Of a DNA stretch of 64,000 nt, positions 51,457 through 60,672 are shown piece by piece; the first letter of the stretch is position 1, and each line of letters begins with the position of its first letter. Source of the stretch: Flammeovirgaceae bacterium 311 (lineage in GTDB: Bacteria > Bacteroidota > Bacteroidia > Cytophagales > Cyclobacteriaceae); assembly GCA_000597885.1 (NCBI GenBank), contig CP004371.1, positions 868,001-932,000 of the forward strand. Reading direction: 5' to 3'. A program made the position numbers and the translations under genes. The notes beneath the pieces are model-generated. The model was not told the DNA's origin. It worked only from the letters and a program-made list of their open reading frames with translations, and did not search any database.

Positions 51457-52065
51457 ATGAAGATTTTCGGTATAGGCCGCAACTATGCAGAACATATTAA
51501 GGAGCTGGGCAATGAACGTCCCGAGGAGCCTGTAATATTCATAAAACCAGATACTTCCCTGCTGCGCAACAACCAGCCTTTTTATTATCCTGATTTTTCC
51601 AGCGATGTGCATCATGAGGTGGAGATTGTTTTGCGCATCAGTAAGGAAGGAAAGCATATTGATGAAAAATTTGCTCCCAGGTATTACGATGCAATAGGTA
51701 TCGGAATTGATTTCACTGCCCGGGACCTGCAGCAAAAGGCAAAAGAAAAAGGGCTACCCTGGTCAATAGCAAAAGGCTTTAATGGCTCTGCGCCCGTATC
51801 TGAATTTATTTCAAAAGAGGAGTTTGACCTGCATAACCTGGACTTCAGCCTGCAGGTAAATGGCGAAACCCGCCAGCAGGGCAATACAAGCCTTATGATC
51901 TTTAGTTTTGACTATACAATAGCATACTTAAGCAGGTTTTTTACGTTAAAGAAGGGTGATTTGATATATACCGGAACTCCTAAGGGTGTAGGCCCCGTTA
52001 AACCTGGAGACCGCCTTACGGCTTTTATAGAAAACAAAAACCTCTTAGACTTTGAAGTTAAATAG
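51457..52065 (+). CDS. Fumarylacetoacetate hydrolase family protein (FAHD1-like)
   Basis: From ATG 51457 the 202-residue product starts MKIFGIGRNYAEHIKELGNERPEEPVIFIKPDTSL. This is the FAH-fold signature of acylpyruvases and oxaloacetate decarboxylases such as FAHD1. The metal site follows in HHEVEIVLRI (Glu ligands) and FTARDLQQKAKEKGLPW. It is a cytosolic Mg-dependent hydrolase; the substrate is not fixed by sequence. Its stop codon lies 14 bp inside the following M23 gene, so the two are probably co-translated. Confidence 0.85.
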   Translation: MKIFGIGRNYAEHIKELGNERPEEPVIFIKPDTSLLRNNQPFYYPDFSSDVHHEVEIVLRISKEGKHIDEKFAPRYYDAIGIGIDFTARDLQQKAKEKGLPWSIAKGFNGSAPVSEFISKEEFDLHNLDFSLQVNGETRQQGNTSLMIFSFDYTIAYLSRFFTLKKGDLIYTGTPKGVGPVKPGDRLTAFIENKNLLDFEVK

Positions 52066-53971
52066 CGTAGCACTGCTGCTGGCAGGTTGTCTGTGCCTTT
52101 CCGGTACTCTTCTGGCACAAAATCCCCGATTAAAAGATCAAACAGAAAAAGGATATTATATTTTCCCCGTTCAGCCTGGTAAACAAAATTTTCTTTCCGG
52201 TACCATGGGCGAATTACGTCCCGGCCACTTTCATGGCGGTCTGGATATTAAAACCGGCAGTGTAACAGGCTGGCCTATCCATGCAGCTGCAGAGGGTTAT
52301 GTAAACCGTATTAAAGTAAGCACCAGCGGCTATGGCAATGTAATGTATATTGCCCACCCCAATGGCACCACAACTGTATATGCACACCTCGAAGGGTTTG
52401 AAAAAGGCATTGCCAAATGGGTACGTGAGCAGCAGTATAACAATAAAACCTTTGAGATTGAGCTATTTCCGGAGCGGAACCAGTTTTTCTACAAGCAGTC
52501 AGATGTAATTGGTTATGGCGGCAACAGCGGCGGTTCAGGAGGTCCTCACCTGCATTTCGAGATTCGTGATGCCCGGCAGGATGTGATTAACCCACTGGAC
52601 TATGGCTTTGATGAAATCACTGATAATATCCCACCCTACGTTTATAAGCTTGCCCTCACAACTCAAAACAAAGAATCTAGGGTTGGGCATGAATTTGGCA
52701 GGTTTGAGTACAGACCGGTTTTACAGAACAAGGATTACAAGCTCACGGGCGGGCCCATTCCGGTATGGGGCACAATTGGTGTAGAATTGCTCGCTTACGA
52801 TAAATTTAATGGTGCCGATAACATCAACGGCTTTCCTGCAGTAGAAATGCTGGTAAACGGTAAGGAAGTATATGCCCATAACGTTAACCGCTTTGCCTTT
52901 GATCTTACCAGGCATATTGAAGTACACACCCACTATGGTGTAAGAAAAAAAACGGGCAGTAAATTTATGCGCCTGTACGTAACAGATGGTAACGAACTGC
53001 CCCTCTATAAAACCGATCAAAACAGTGGCAACCTCATCATCAATCAGCCAGATTCTGTTTATGATGTACTCCTGAAATTAACCGACAGCTACGGCAATAT
53101 ACGAGAAGTTCAGTTTCAGCTAAAGGGAGAAGCGCCAAAGCAAACCCTCACCCAGCTTGATAATAAAGTTGGCACAAACCCTGATCTGTATGAAAATTTA
53201 CTCCTGTTCTCTGCCCCGGCACCTAAAGAGGATACCATCCCTGCGGTGATGTACAGCAACAGAAGGCAGTTTGAGCTTAGCCCTGCCTATAGCACTGCTG
53301 CCGCTGCCATGTACCTCTGGGATATGCGCCAGGGCCTCCCCGATTCTTTTATGGTGAACAACACCAAAAAAGAATTTGGTTACAAGGCAATGGTACCCAG
53401 TAAAACTGTATTCAATCTGTACCTGCCGGAGCTGGACCTGTCTTTTCCCAAAAATTCTCTTTTCGATACCTTATATTTACAAACAGGGTATCAGAAAACG
53501 GCAAATGCTGAAATTTTTACGATCAGCGAAGATGTACATCCTTTGTTTAGCCACATTACTGCTACCCTAAAAACACAGCAGGAATATCCGCAAAAGGATA
53601 AAACCCATGTGTACGAAGTAAGAGGAAAGAACAGTTGGAGCTGGGCCGGTGGCGAATGGCAGGGCAATAACATCACTTTCCGTACGCGTACTTTAGGCCA
53701 ATATACTTTGCGTACTGATGTTACCCCACCCGTAATCAGGCCGGTGCGGGCTAATACTAGCAGCCTTGCCTTCCAGATCTCCGACGGACTTTCAGGCATC
53801 AAAAGTTTTGATGTTTATGTTGATGGCGAGTGGGTGCTGATGAACTATGATTACAAAAGGGCGCTGATCTGGTCTGAAAAGCTTGATGAAAACAAGCCCT
53901 TTAAAGGCCCTGTAGAGGTAAGAGTGAAAGACAATGCAGGCAACGAGCATGTATATACCACCAAAATATAA
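52052..53971 (+). CDS. Secreted M23 family metallopeptidase with C-terminal beta domains
   Basis: This 639-residue protein has a signal peptide (cleavage near LLAQ). The M23 peptidase domain is at about residues 45-185: HFHGGLDIKTG (H-x3-D) and the HLHFEIR (H-x-H) zinc motifs with GNSGGSGGP between them. About 450 residues of beta-rich repeats follow, possibly Ig-like. It should cut peptidoglycan in the periplasm. The start is a TTG overlapping the FAH gene by 14 bp; no ATG lies before the signal peptide. A peroxiredoxin gene follows after 6 bp. Confidence 0.88.
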   Translation: MKLNSVALLLAGCLCLSGTLLAQNPRLKDQTEKGYYIFPVQPGKQNFLSGTMGELRPGHFHGGLDIKTGSVTGWPIHAAAEGYVNRIKVSTSGYGNVMYIAHPNGTTTVYAHLEGFEKGIAKWVREQQYNNKTFEIELFPERNQFFYKQSDVIGYGGNSGGSGGPHLHFEIRDARQDVINPLDYGFDEITDNIPPYVYKLALTTQNKESRVGHEFGRFEYRPVLQNKDYKLTGGPIPVWGTIGVELLAYDKFNGADNINGFPAVEMLVNGKEVYAHNVNRFAFDLTRHIEVHTHYGVRKKTGSKFMRLYVTDGNELPLYKTDQNSGNLIINQPDSVYDVLLKLTDSYGNIREVQFQLKGEAPKQTLTQLDNKVGTNPDLYENLLLFSAPAPKEDTIPAVMYSNRRQFELSPAYSTAAAAMYLWDMRQGLPDSFMVNNTKKEFGYKAMVPSKTVFNLYLPELDLSFPKNSLFDTLYLQTGYQKTANAEIFTISEDVHPLFSHITATLKTQQEYPQKDKTHVYEVRGKNSWSWAGGEWQGNNITFRTRTLGQYTLRTDVTPPVIRPVRANTSSLAFQISDGLSGIKSFDVYVDGEWVLMNYDYKRALIWSEKLDENKPFKGPVEVRVKDNAGNEHVYTTKI

Positions 53972-53977
53972 TTTTTT

Positions 53978-54427
53978 ATGAAGCTTGAAAAAGGACAAAA
54001 AGCACCAGAATTTACCGGCAAAGACCAGAATGGAAATACGGTAAACCTGAATGATTACCGCGGCAAAAAAGTGGTGCTGTATTTTTACCCAAAAGACGAT
54101 ACCCCCGGCTGCACTGCACAAGCCTGCGATTTACGCGATAACCACCAGCTGCTGCAAAGCAAAGGTTATGAAGTAATAGGCATCAGCTCAGATAGTGTAG
54201 CTTCGCACCAGAAGTTCAGGAATAAATACGAGCTGCCTTTTACCCTTATTGCCGATGAGGACAAGAGCATTAATGAGCAGTACGGCGTGTGGGTGGAAAA
54301 ATCAATGTATGGCCGTAAATACATGGGCACTGCCCGCACCACCTTTATCATCAATGAAGAAGGCATTATCGAAGACATCATCGAGAAGGTGAATACCAAA
54401 GAACATACCACCCAAATCATTAAGTAA
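53978..54427 (+). CDS. bcp: Thioredoxin-dependent thiol peroxidase (Bcp/PrxQ)
   Basis: This 149-residue peroxiredoxin reduces hydrogen and organic peroxides. The peroxidatic Cys lies in YFYPKDDTPGCTAQACDLRD with the resolving Cys five residues later (C-x4-C), the PrxQ pattern. The N-terminal GQKAPEFTGKDQNG is typical. It is cytosolic and uses thioredoxin. It lies 6 bp after the M23 gene. Confidence 0.94.
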   Translation: MKLEKGQKAPEFTGKDQNGNTVNLNDYRGKKVVLYFYPKDDTPGCTAQACDLRDNHQLLQSKGYEVIGISSDSVASHQKFRNKYELPFTLIADEDKSINEQYGVWVEKSMYGRKYMGTARTTFIINEEGIIEDIIEKVNTKEHTTQIIK

Positions 54428-54444
54428 ATTCTTCTCCCCCGGTT

Positions 54445-54600
54445 ATGGTCAAACAACCCAACTTTGATTTTGCGCACACAAATTTAGGCAGGGTTTTTGA
54501 ATTTATGGTTAACAGCCATAAATGGCATGGTGTGGCACCAAATGACGAGCAGCTGCAAAAAGCTATCATACATCCGGAGGAAGTACATGACGGCTATTGA
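54445..54600 (+). CDS. Possible small protein (51 aa)
   Basis: A 51-codon frame from ATG 54445 ends 14 bp inside the VWA gene. It lacks rare-codon runs and reads like a real soluble peptide (for example GRVFEFMVNSHKWHGVAP), with Trp-His and acidic residues near the C-terminus. I know no family for it. The VWA Shine-Dalgarno site and start lie within its last codons, so translation could be coupled. Confidence 0.4.
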   Translation: MVKQPNFDFAHTNLGRVFEFMVNSHKWHGVAPNDEQLQKAIIHPEEVHDGY

Positions 54601-56017
54601 TCACTTATATTTTACTCTGAAGAAGCCACTCACCTGGCTTCTTCTTTTTTTCAGCCTGTATGGGGCAGGCACTACACCCCTGCGGGCGCAGCAATCTGCC
54701 CAACTGCCCCTTTCTAAAACACGCCTGCTTTTTGTACTCGATGCCTCAGGCAGTATGCTGGCACCCTGGGATGTTGGCACCAGGATGGATGCCGCCAAGA
54801 ACCTGCTTTCTTTCATGGTAGACTCTTTGCGCACAAACCCGCAGGTAGAGCTGGGACTACGTGTATACGGCCACCAGGCACAAAGACAAAACAATGATTG
54901 CCGGGACTCAAAACTGGAGGTTGGTTTTTCTCAAAAAAATCATGATGCCATCATCAAAACCTTAAAGGCTGTGCAGCCAAAAGGTAATACACCTCTTGCT
55001 TATTCTTTAGAAGAAGCTGCCAAAGATTTCCCTGCCGGCAACCAGTACCGCAATATTTTAATCCTGATTACCGATGGCCTGGAAAGCTGCGGAGGCGATC
55101 CCTGTGCCGTATCGCTAGCGCTGCAAAAGAAAAAAGTATTTTTGCAGCCTTTTGTAATTGCCTTAAGCCAGGAGGCGGGTATGGAGCAGCAATTTAACTG
55201 CATGGGCGATTATTACGATGCCTCAAACATAACACGCTTCAGGGCTGCTCTGAATAAAGCCCTTCGGCAAAGTCTTGGAAAAACCTCCCTGCAGGTGCAG
55301 CTCCTCGATGAGCAAAACCGCCCCCGCCAAACCGATTTAAACATGAGCTTTGTAAACAGCGCCACCGGGGAGGTCATGTACAATTTTATTCATTTTCTTG
55401 ATAGCCGTGGCAGACCAGACTCTATTTTTATAGATCCTGTTCCTGCATACTCCATCATTGTAAATACCCTGCCTCCTGTTGTGCAGCACGGCATTGTGCT
55501 GGAAGGTGGTACTCATAACACCATCAGCATAAAAGCCCCCGAAGGAGTACTGCGGCTACAGCAGCAAAACCACTGGGAGTATGCTGGCGGTGTACGGGCA
55601 TTGGTGCGTTTGCCTGACCAGGCACAAACCCTGCATATACAAGCCATGGGTTCTGACCAGAAGTACCTGGCAGGCACCTACGATATAGAAGTACATACCC
55701 TGCCCAAGGTTTATTTCAGGAGTGTTAAAATTGATGGGGGACAAACCCGTACCCTTACCATACCTGCACCGGGTATACTCAATGTACGTTCTGATGTAGC
55801 ATCCTGGAGCAGTTTGTACCTGCTGAAAGAAGGCGGCCTGCAGGAGCTTATTCTGCAGCTCGAGGATAAAAATTCTATAAATTCACTGGCTTTGCAGCCA
55901 GGTGATTATCGCCTGGTATACCGAGCTAAAAATGCACAGGGCAGCAAATTTACACAAATAAAAGAGTTGACCATCTCTTCAGGAAAGACTGTAAACCTGA
56001 ACCTTTTTGGCAGATGA
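54587..56017 (+). CDS. von Willebrand factor A (VWA) domain secreted protein
   Basis: From ATG 54587 (preceded by GGAGG at good spacing) the product is 476 residues. The signal peptide ends around LRAQ. The VWA domain (about residues 40-235) has a complete metal-ion site: DASGSM, a Thr in PKGNTPLAYSL, and Asp in LITDGLESCGGDPC. The C-terminal 230 residues are beta-rich. The Cys pair in GLESCGGDPC could form a disulfide. Proteins of this type bind ligands in the periplasm or on the cell surface; the partner is unknown. The longer frame from 54497 is unlikely. Confidence 0.85.
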   Translation: MTAIDHLYFTLKKPLTWLLLFFSLYGAGTTPLRAQQSAQLPLSKTRLLFVLDASGSMLAPWDVGTRMDAAKNLLSFMVDSLRTNPQVELGLRVYGHQAQRQNNDCRDSKLEVGFSQKNHDAIIKTLKAVQPKGNTPLAYSLEEAAKDFPAGNQYRNILILITDGLESCGGDPCAVSLALQKKKVFLQPFVIALSQEAGMEQQFNCMGDYYDASNITRFRAALNKALRQSLGKTSLQVQLLDEQNRPRQTDLNMSFVNSATGEVMYNFIHFLDSRGRPDSIFIDPVPAYSIIVNTLPPVVQHGIVLEGGTHNTISIKAPEGVLRLQQQNHWEYAGGVRALVRLPDQAQTLHIQAMGSDQKYLAGTYDIEVHTLPKVYFRSVKIDGGQTRTLTIPAPGILNVRSDVASWSSLYLLKEGGLQELILQLEDKNSINSLALQPGDYRLVYRAKNAQGSKFTQIKELTISSGKTVNLNLFGR

Positions 56018-56102
56018 GCCTTAAAATTACCTATACTAATAAACAAGATACCCGCTCTGCTTTGGTGCCGTACTGCTGAGAGTAGCCTGCAATAGGCAAA
56101 AC

Positions 56103-57800
56103 TTACTGCTGGGCCAGCCGCAGTACGGTTTCTACTCTTCTGTTTTTCTGGCGGTTTCCATCTGTGTCATTGGCATTGAGCGGTTCTGTATTTCCCACAC
56201 CAACTACTTCTATGCGGTCTGCTGTGATGCCTCTGCGTTTAAAGTAATTTTCAAGGTTTTCAACCCGCTGAACAGCAACCCGCTGATTTACATCCTGTGC
56301 ACCAATTTCATCGGTGTGTCCATATAGGGTTACGGTGAGGTCATTCCTGTCTCTTAAGATGTTGCCAAGCCTCCTGAGGCGTGGCAAATAATCTGGTGCT
56401 ACATAAACAGCATTAAAATCATACTCCAGGTTTTGCACAATTTTAAACTCTGTTACACCATTTTGCTCTCTTACCAAAAAATTCAGATCCGGAAGCTGTT
56501 GCCTAAGGGTGCGCATCAGTTCATCTGCCTCCGGAGAAAGCTTTACTTCATCAGCAGGCTGAAATCCCGCAAACCTGGCTGACTCGCCTTCAGGAACGGC
56601 AGTACTGCCTGCATTTGAATAAGTGCCCGAAGCAGCAGTAGCCGGGTTGCCTTCGCCAGTTATAGCAGTAGGATTGATAGTGGAGCCTGCTTCTGAAATG
56701 TTGTTTTCTGCAGGAGCAGTTGTTTCAAGGTTCGCTTCTGCAAGTGCTTCTTCCTCCTCCTCAGGCCAGCCTTCGAAAGATACCCCCTGGAAATTTTTAG
56801 TAGCACCCTTTTGGCTTACCCTGTAATTTCCACTAAGCATAATGTTGCTAATGGCTACACTATCCAGCTGTGCCAGCACAGGTCCGTTGATGGCCGTAAA
56901 TTCTTCCGGCAGCCTTATTCTGTAAATATCCCTGTTTGTCTGCCGGGTGGTGTATGAGGTATAGTAGAGATACTTAAAGTCGTCGGTTATGCTGAAAAAG
57001 CTCTCCTCCTGCGAAGTGTTGACGAAAGACCCCAGGCTAACTGGTTTAGACCAGCGCATCCATGAGTCGTCCAGACGAACGCTCATAAAAATATCGCTGC
57101 CCCCGGCACTGTTATGACCATAGGAACAGAAAAAAAGTGAGCGGCCGTCGGAACCCAGGAAAGGAGCAAATTCAGATTGCTTTGTATTTAGTACTGCTCC
57201 CAGATTAACGGGTTCTTTCCAGCCCCCAAAGCCATCGGGAAAGCTGATGTATAAGTCCTGACCACCAAAAGATCTTTCTCCCTCAATAGCAGATATCAGA
57301 ACATTTTGTTTAAATGCATGGTGATAGTCTGCATAGTCATTAAGGTTTACAAAACCCTGAATGGTAACAGGAGTTGGAGTACTCCAGCCTCTGTCTGTTC
57401 TTTTACTGCGTGCTAGCGGGGCTTTTCTGGTTTTTCTATAGGTATTAAAAAAAACACCTTCAGTGCCATCCTCATTTACGGAAGCTATTGCATTATTACG
57501 TCTGTTATTCAGCACTTTGCCAATATTCTGCGGAGTAGACCAGGTATCTGTAGTTTCATCATAGGTGGCAACGTAGATATCCTGATCGTCTTTTACGCCA
57601 CTGTAATTGTCCGGGTATGACCTTCTTACAAAAAACAAAGTTTTTCCATCACCTGAGATCAGAGGCCTGGCCTCCAGGTATTCTGTGTTTATTTCCGGCA
57701 GGGTTTCTCTGGTAAACTGGCTTGTTTCATCGTTTTGGGCTATTGCCAGAAATGAGATACAGGTGAACGCTATTGATGCTAGTGTAAAAGTTTTTATCAT
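56103..57800 (-). CDS. PD40 beta-propeller protein with C-terminal OmpA domain
   Basis: From ATG 57800 the product is 565 residues with a signal peptide. WD40-like PD40 repeats (ARPLISGDGKTLFFVRRSYP, FAPFLGSDGRSLFFCSYG) fill residues about 30-320. A low-complexity Glu/Ala/Ser linker follows. The C-terminal OmpA domain (about 440-565) has LYGHTDEIGAQDVNQRVAVQRVENLENYF and NRQKNRRVE, which binds peptidoglycan. It probably tethers a surface or secretion-associated complex to the wall; similar proteins (PorE-like) occur in gliding and type IX secretion systems, but none is adjacent. Confidence 0.88.
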   Translation of the reverse strand: MIKTFTLASIAFTCISFLAIAQNDETSQFTRETLPEINTEYLEARPLISGDGKTLFFVRRSYPDNYSGVKDDQDIYVATYDETTDTWSTPQNIGKVLNNRRNNAIASVNEDGTEGVFFNTYRKTRKAPLARSKRTDRGWSTPTPVTIQGFVNLNDYADYHHAFKQNVLISAIEGERSFGGQDLYISFPDGFGGWKEPVNLGAVLNTKQSEFAPFLGSDGRSLFFCSYGHNSAGGSDIFMSVRLDDSWMRWSKPVSLGSFVNTSQEESFFSITDDFKYLYYTSYTTRQTNRDIYRIRLPEEFTAINGPVLAQLDSVAISNIMLSGNYRVSQKGATKNFQGVSFEGWPEEEEEALAEANLETTAPAENNISEAGSTINPTAITGEGNPATAASGTYSNAGSTAVPEGESARFAGFQPADEVKLSPEADELMRTLRQQLPDLNFLVREQNGVTEFKIVQNLEYDFNAVYVAPDYLPRLRRLGNILRDRNDLTVTLYGHTDEIGAQDVNQRVAVQRVENLENYFKRRGITADRIEVVGVGNTEPLNANDTDGNRQKNRRVETVLRLAQQ

Positions 57801-57937
57801 AGCCTGACGACTAGTTTGGCTTTTTGTAAATTGATAAAGTGCAACGAAAAAAAACGCTAAAAATAAGTGTATAGAACACTTAGACAATATAAAACTAAAT
57901 AAGCACATTTTAAGAAAAGCCCTTAAAAGTTTGATAT

Positions 57938-57967
57938 TTGAACAGATTTTAAGGCTTTCTATATTTC
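57938..57967 (+). promoter_or_regulatory. Promoter of the class III aminotransferase gene
   Basis: TTG (57938-57940), a 19-bp spacer and TATATTTC (57960-57967) match the Bacteroidetes consensus with one mismatch in the last base. The start codon is 16 bp further. Confidence 0.5.
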
Positions 57968-57982
57968 AATAATATATCAATA

Positions 57983-59164
57983 ATGATAAGTAACAGATTA
58001 TTGTTTCAACAACATCTGGCCCATACATCAGACTTCCCCCTTTTACTGGAAATAGATAAAGCAGAGGGTGTTTTTCTATACGCGCCTGACGGTAAAGACT
58101 ATATAGACCTGATCAGTGGTATCGGCGTAAGCAATGTAGGTCACCGCCATCCAAAAGTCATGAAAGCCATTTATGAGCAGATGGAAAAATACCTGCATAT
58201 AATGGTGTATGGCGAGTTGGTACAGGCCCCTCAGGTAATGCTGGCACAGGCACTGGCCAGCACACTGCCCGATCCGCTGAATGTCTGCTACCTGGTAAAT
58301 TCTGGCAGCGAAGCAGTAGAAGGGGCGCTGAAACTAGCCAAGCGCTACTCCGGCCGTCATGAATTAGTTAGCTGTTATAATGCCTACCATGGCAGTTCAC
58401 AGGGTGCTTTATCGGTTTGCGGCAGCGAAAGTTTTAAAAGGGCTTACCGGCCGCTCCTGCCGGGCATCAGGCATATTGGCTATGGTACGCTGGAAGACCT
58501 TGATGTGATCAGCACCAAAACAGCCGCCGTTATCATAGAAACAGTACAGGGAGAAGCAGGCATCAGACAAGCCACAGCTGAATACTGGACTGCCCTGCAG
58601 GATAGATGCAAACAAACAGGTACGCTGCTGATCCTGGACGAAATACAGACAGGATTTGGCAGAACCGGCACTTTCTGGGCCTTTGAACAGTACCCGGTAG
58701 TGCCCGATATTTTAGTATGTGCAAAAGGAATGGGTGGCGGTATGCCTATTGGTGCCTTTATTGCCTCCACAGAAATAATGGACGTACTGAGAAGAAGCCC
58801 CATACTAGGCCACATAACTACCTTTGGCGGCCACCCGCTAAGTGCTGCGGCTTCTTTAGCCACACTTAATGTTATAAAAGAAGAAGAACTTTACAAAGCT
58901 GCCAATGCAAAAGCCAGTTTGTTCAAACAGGAGCTTCAGCACCCTGCTATCCGCGGGATCAGAAACAGAGGTTTATTGATGGCTGTGGAGTTCGATTCTT
59001 TCGAGGTACTCAAGCCAATTATTGATCGTGCACTGCTGGCCGGCGTACTCACCGACTGGTTTCTATACTGCGATAACAGCATGCGCATAGCCCCGCCATT
59101 GACTATCACAGAAAAAGAAATCCGCCTGGCATGCAGGCGGATTATGTCGGTTATTGAGGGTTAA
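57983..59164 (+). CDS. Class III PLP-dependent aminotransferase
   Basis: This 393-residue fold-type I enzyme has the class III signatures NSGSEAVEGALKLAKRYSGR, LILDEIQTGFGRTGTFWAFEQYPVVPDILVCAKGMGGG (Lys for PLP) and GHITTFGGHPLSAAASLATL. The N-terminal FPLLLEIDKAEGVFLYAPDGKDYIDLISGIGVSNVGHRHP is also typical. It resembles acetylornithine or ornithine aminotransferases, but no arginine genes are adjacent, so the substrate is not fixed. The stop codon overlaps the stop of the small gene on the other strand. Confidence 0.88.
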   Translation: MISNRLLFQQHLAHTSDFPLLLEIDKAEGVFLYAPDGKDYIDLISGIGVSNVGHRHPKVMKAIYEQMEKYLHIMVYGELVQAPQVMLAQALASTLPDPLNVCYLVNSGSEAVEGALKLAKRYSGRHELVSCYNAYHGSSQGALSVCGSESFKRAYRPLLPGIRHIGYGTLEDLDVISTKTAAVIIETVQGEAGIRQATAEYWTALQDRCKQTGTLLILDEIQTGFGRTGTFWAFEQYPVVPDILVCAKGMGGGMPIGAFIASTEIMDVLRRSPILGHITTFGGHPLSAAASLATLNVIKEEELYKAANAKASLFKQELQHPAIRGIRNRGLLMAVEFDSFEVLKPIIDRALLAGVLTDWFLYCDNSMRIAPPLTITEKEIRLACRRIMSVIEG

Positions 59165-59334
59165 CTAAAATTGAGTTGGGTTTTCAGGCTAAACTTAGCA
59201 TCAGTTGCCGGGGCATCTTCTTTAATGCTTAGGCTTCTGATGTTTTTGCTTTTTTCCTGAGCAGCCATAATGAGGAGTTGAGCAGCCTCCAGCCAGCTTG
59301 TATTGCTGGAAGCCCGCAGATCTGTCTTGTTCAT
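59161..59334 (-). CDS. Small conserved-looking protein
   Basis: The 57-residue frame from ATG 59334 (SSNTSWLEAAQLLIMAAQEKSKN, then a Lys/Ser/Thr-rich tail) is predicted one amphipathic helix plus a disordered tail. It shares its TTAA stop with the aminotransferase gene. I do not recognise a function, but its composition looks protein-like. Confidence 0.45.
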   Translation of the reverse strand: MNKTDLRASSNTSWLEAAQLLIMAAQEKSKNIRSLSIKEDAPATDAKFSLKTQLNFS

Positions 59335-59485
59335 ACGGTACAATTAAGAGTGTGTCAGTTTTAATTCCTAACGATAAATTACAAAATATGTTATTAAAAA
59401 ACCAGAATTTGTAGCATTTTTTATTGCTATAGTACAGCAACAACAGCTTTGAAAACCTTCTGCCGCCTTTAATTATTAACATAAT

Positions 59486-60664
59486 ATGGAAAAATGGAAG
59501 GAAGAATTTCAGCACCTGGCTAGTAAAATCGAAAACGCATTTGATAAAAAAAGCTTAGCGCTCAAACAGAAACTACACCTGCTTGATGATATCACCATAC
59601 AGCCTTACATAGGGTACGGCAACAGGGATTACATCCATATAAACGGCAGAGTGTTGGAACATGAAGGACTGAGACTGCCAGAGGCAGACGACACCCTGCT
59701 GGATAACATTAAAACACTTTATTATCGGTACGAAAGCGATGAAATTCCTGATGCTCCGCTGGCTTACAAGCTGGGATCTGTACAGGGTAACCTGACATCT
59801 GATGATGAAGGATACTTTAGTGCAAAGTTGGATAACCCCGATAGGCTGGAAGGCTGGCAGGAGGTAGAATATACCATGCTTAAGCAGTATAAGGAAACAC
59901 AGCCACCGGTGAGGGTAAAAGGAGAAGTACTGCTACAATCTTCTAACAGTACTTTAGGACTAATCTCTGATCTCGATGATACGGTCATTGTCTCTAAGGC
60001 CACTGATTTTTTTGAAAAATCGCGCATCATGCTCCTGAACAGCGAAAGAACAAGAAAGCCTTTTGAGGGTGTTGCCACATTTTACCGGGCCCTTCAAAAA
60101 GGTGCTGCAGGTCATAATTCCAATCCTGTATTTTATGTGTCCAGTTCCTCCTGGAACCTGTATGATATGTTCAAAAATTTTTGTGAGATCAACCAGCTGC
60201 CAAAGGGAGTATTTTTGTTGCGCGATGTGGGTCTTGACCGCAAAAAGCTTTACCGCACCGGCCATAGCATCCATAAACAGCAAAAAATAGCACAGGTGCT
60301 GGAAACTTTCAGAGAGCTCTCCTTTCTGCTTATTGGCGACAGCGGCCAGCATGATCCGGAAATTTACCTGGAAATTGTTAAACAGTATCCGGGCAGAATA
60401 ATGGGCATATATATCAGGGATGTTCATCCGCAGGAAAACAAGCCAAGGGATCTGGAAGTTAAAGCAATTACTGAACAGGTAGCCCGGCTGGGGGTGCCAA
60501 TGCTACTGGTAAAAAACTCTGCACAGGCAGCTCAGCATGCAGCAGAACAGGGATGGATAGCAGAAGGAGCTTTATCAGAAATAATTGCAGAAGCCAGTGA
60601 AGAAGAGCAATCGAAGCATGATGTACGCCACATGCTGGGGTTACATAAGCTGTTTGGGCAGTAG
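59486..60664 (+). CDS. App1-type phosphatidate phosphatase (paralog 1)
   Basis: This 392-residue protein contains the App1/DUF2183 catalytic domain, a HAD-like phosphatase. The nucleophile motif DLDDT lies at about residues 162-166 within ISDLDDTVI, followed by FEGVATFYRALQKG and FYVSSSSWNLYDMF. The later LLIGDSGQHDPEIYLEIVKQYPGRIMGIYIRDV motif is also present. The N-terminal 150 residues (with YRYESDEIP and DDEGYFSAKL) are shared with paralog 2. In yeast App1 hydrolyses phosphatidate to diacylglycerol. It is cytosolic, with no signal peptide. Confidence 0.85.
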   Translation: MEKWKEEFQHLASKIENAFDKKSLALKQKLHLLDDITIQPYIGYGNRDYIHINGRVLEHEGLRLPEADDTLLDNIKTLYYRYESDEIPDAPLAYKLGSVQGNLTSDDEGYFSAKLDNPDRLEGWQEVEYTMLKQYKETQPPVRVKGEVLLQSSNSTLGLISDLDDTVIVSKATDFFEKSRIMLLNSERTRKPFEGVATFYRALQKGAAGHNSNPVFYVSSSSWNLYDMFKNFCEINQLPKGVFLLRDVGLDRKKLYRTGHSIHKQQKIAQVLETFRELSFLLIGDSGQHDPEIYLEIVKQYPGRIMGIYIRDVHPQENKPRDLEVKAITEQVARLGVPMLLVKNSAQAAQHAAEQGWIAEGALSEIIAEASEEEQSKHDVRHMLGLHKLFGQ

Positions 60665-60672
60665 ATGGCAAA

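Noticed and set aside
59222-59515. 97-codon minus-strand frame upstream of App1 paralog 1
   Set aside because: It overlaps the small gene at 59161-59334 and the App1 start, and is Lys/Phe-rich from AT-rich DNA without any family resemblance.
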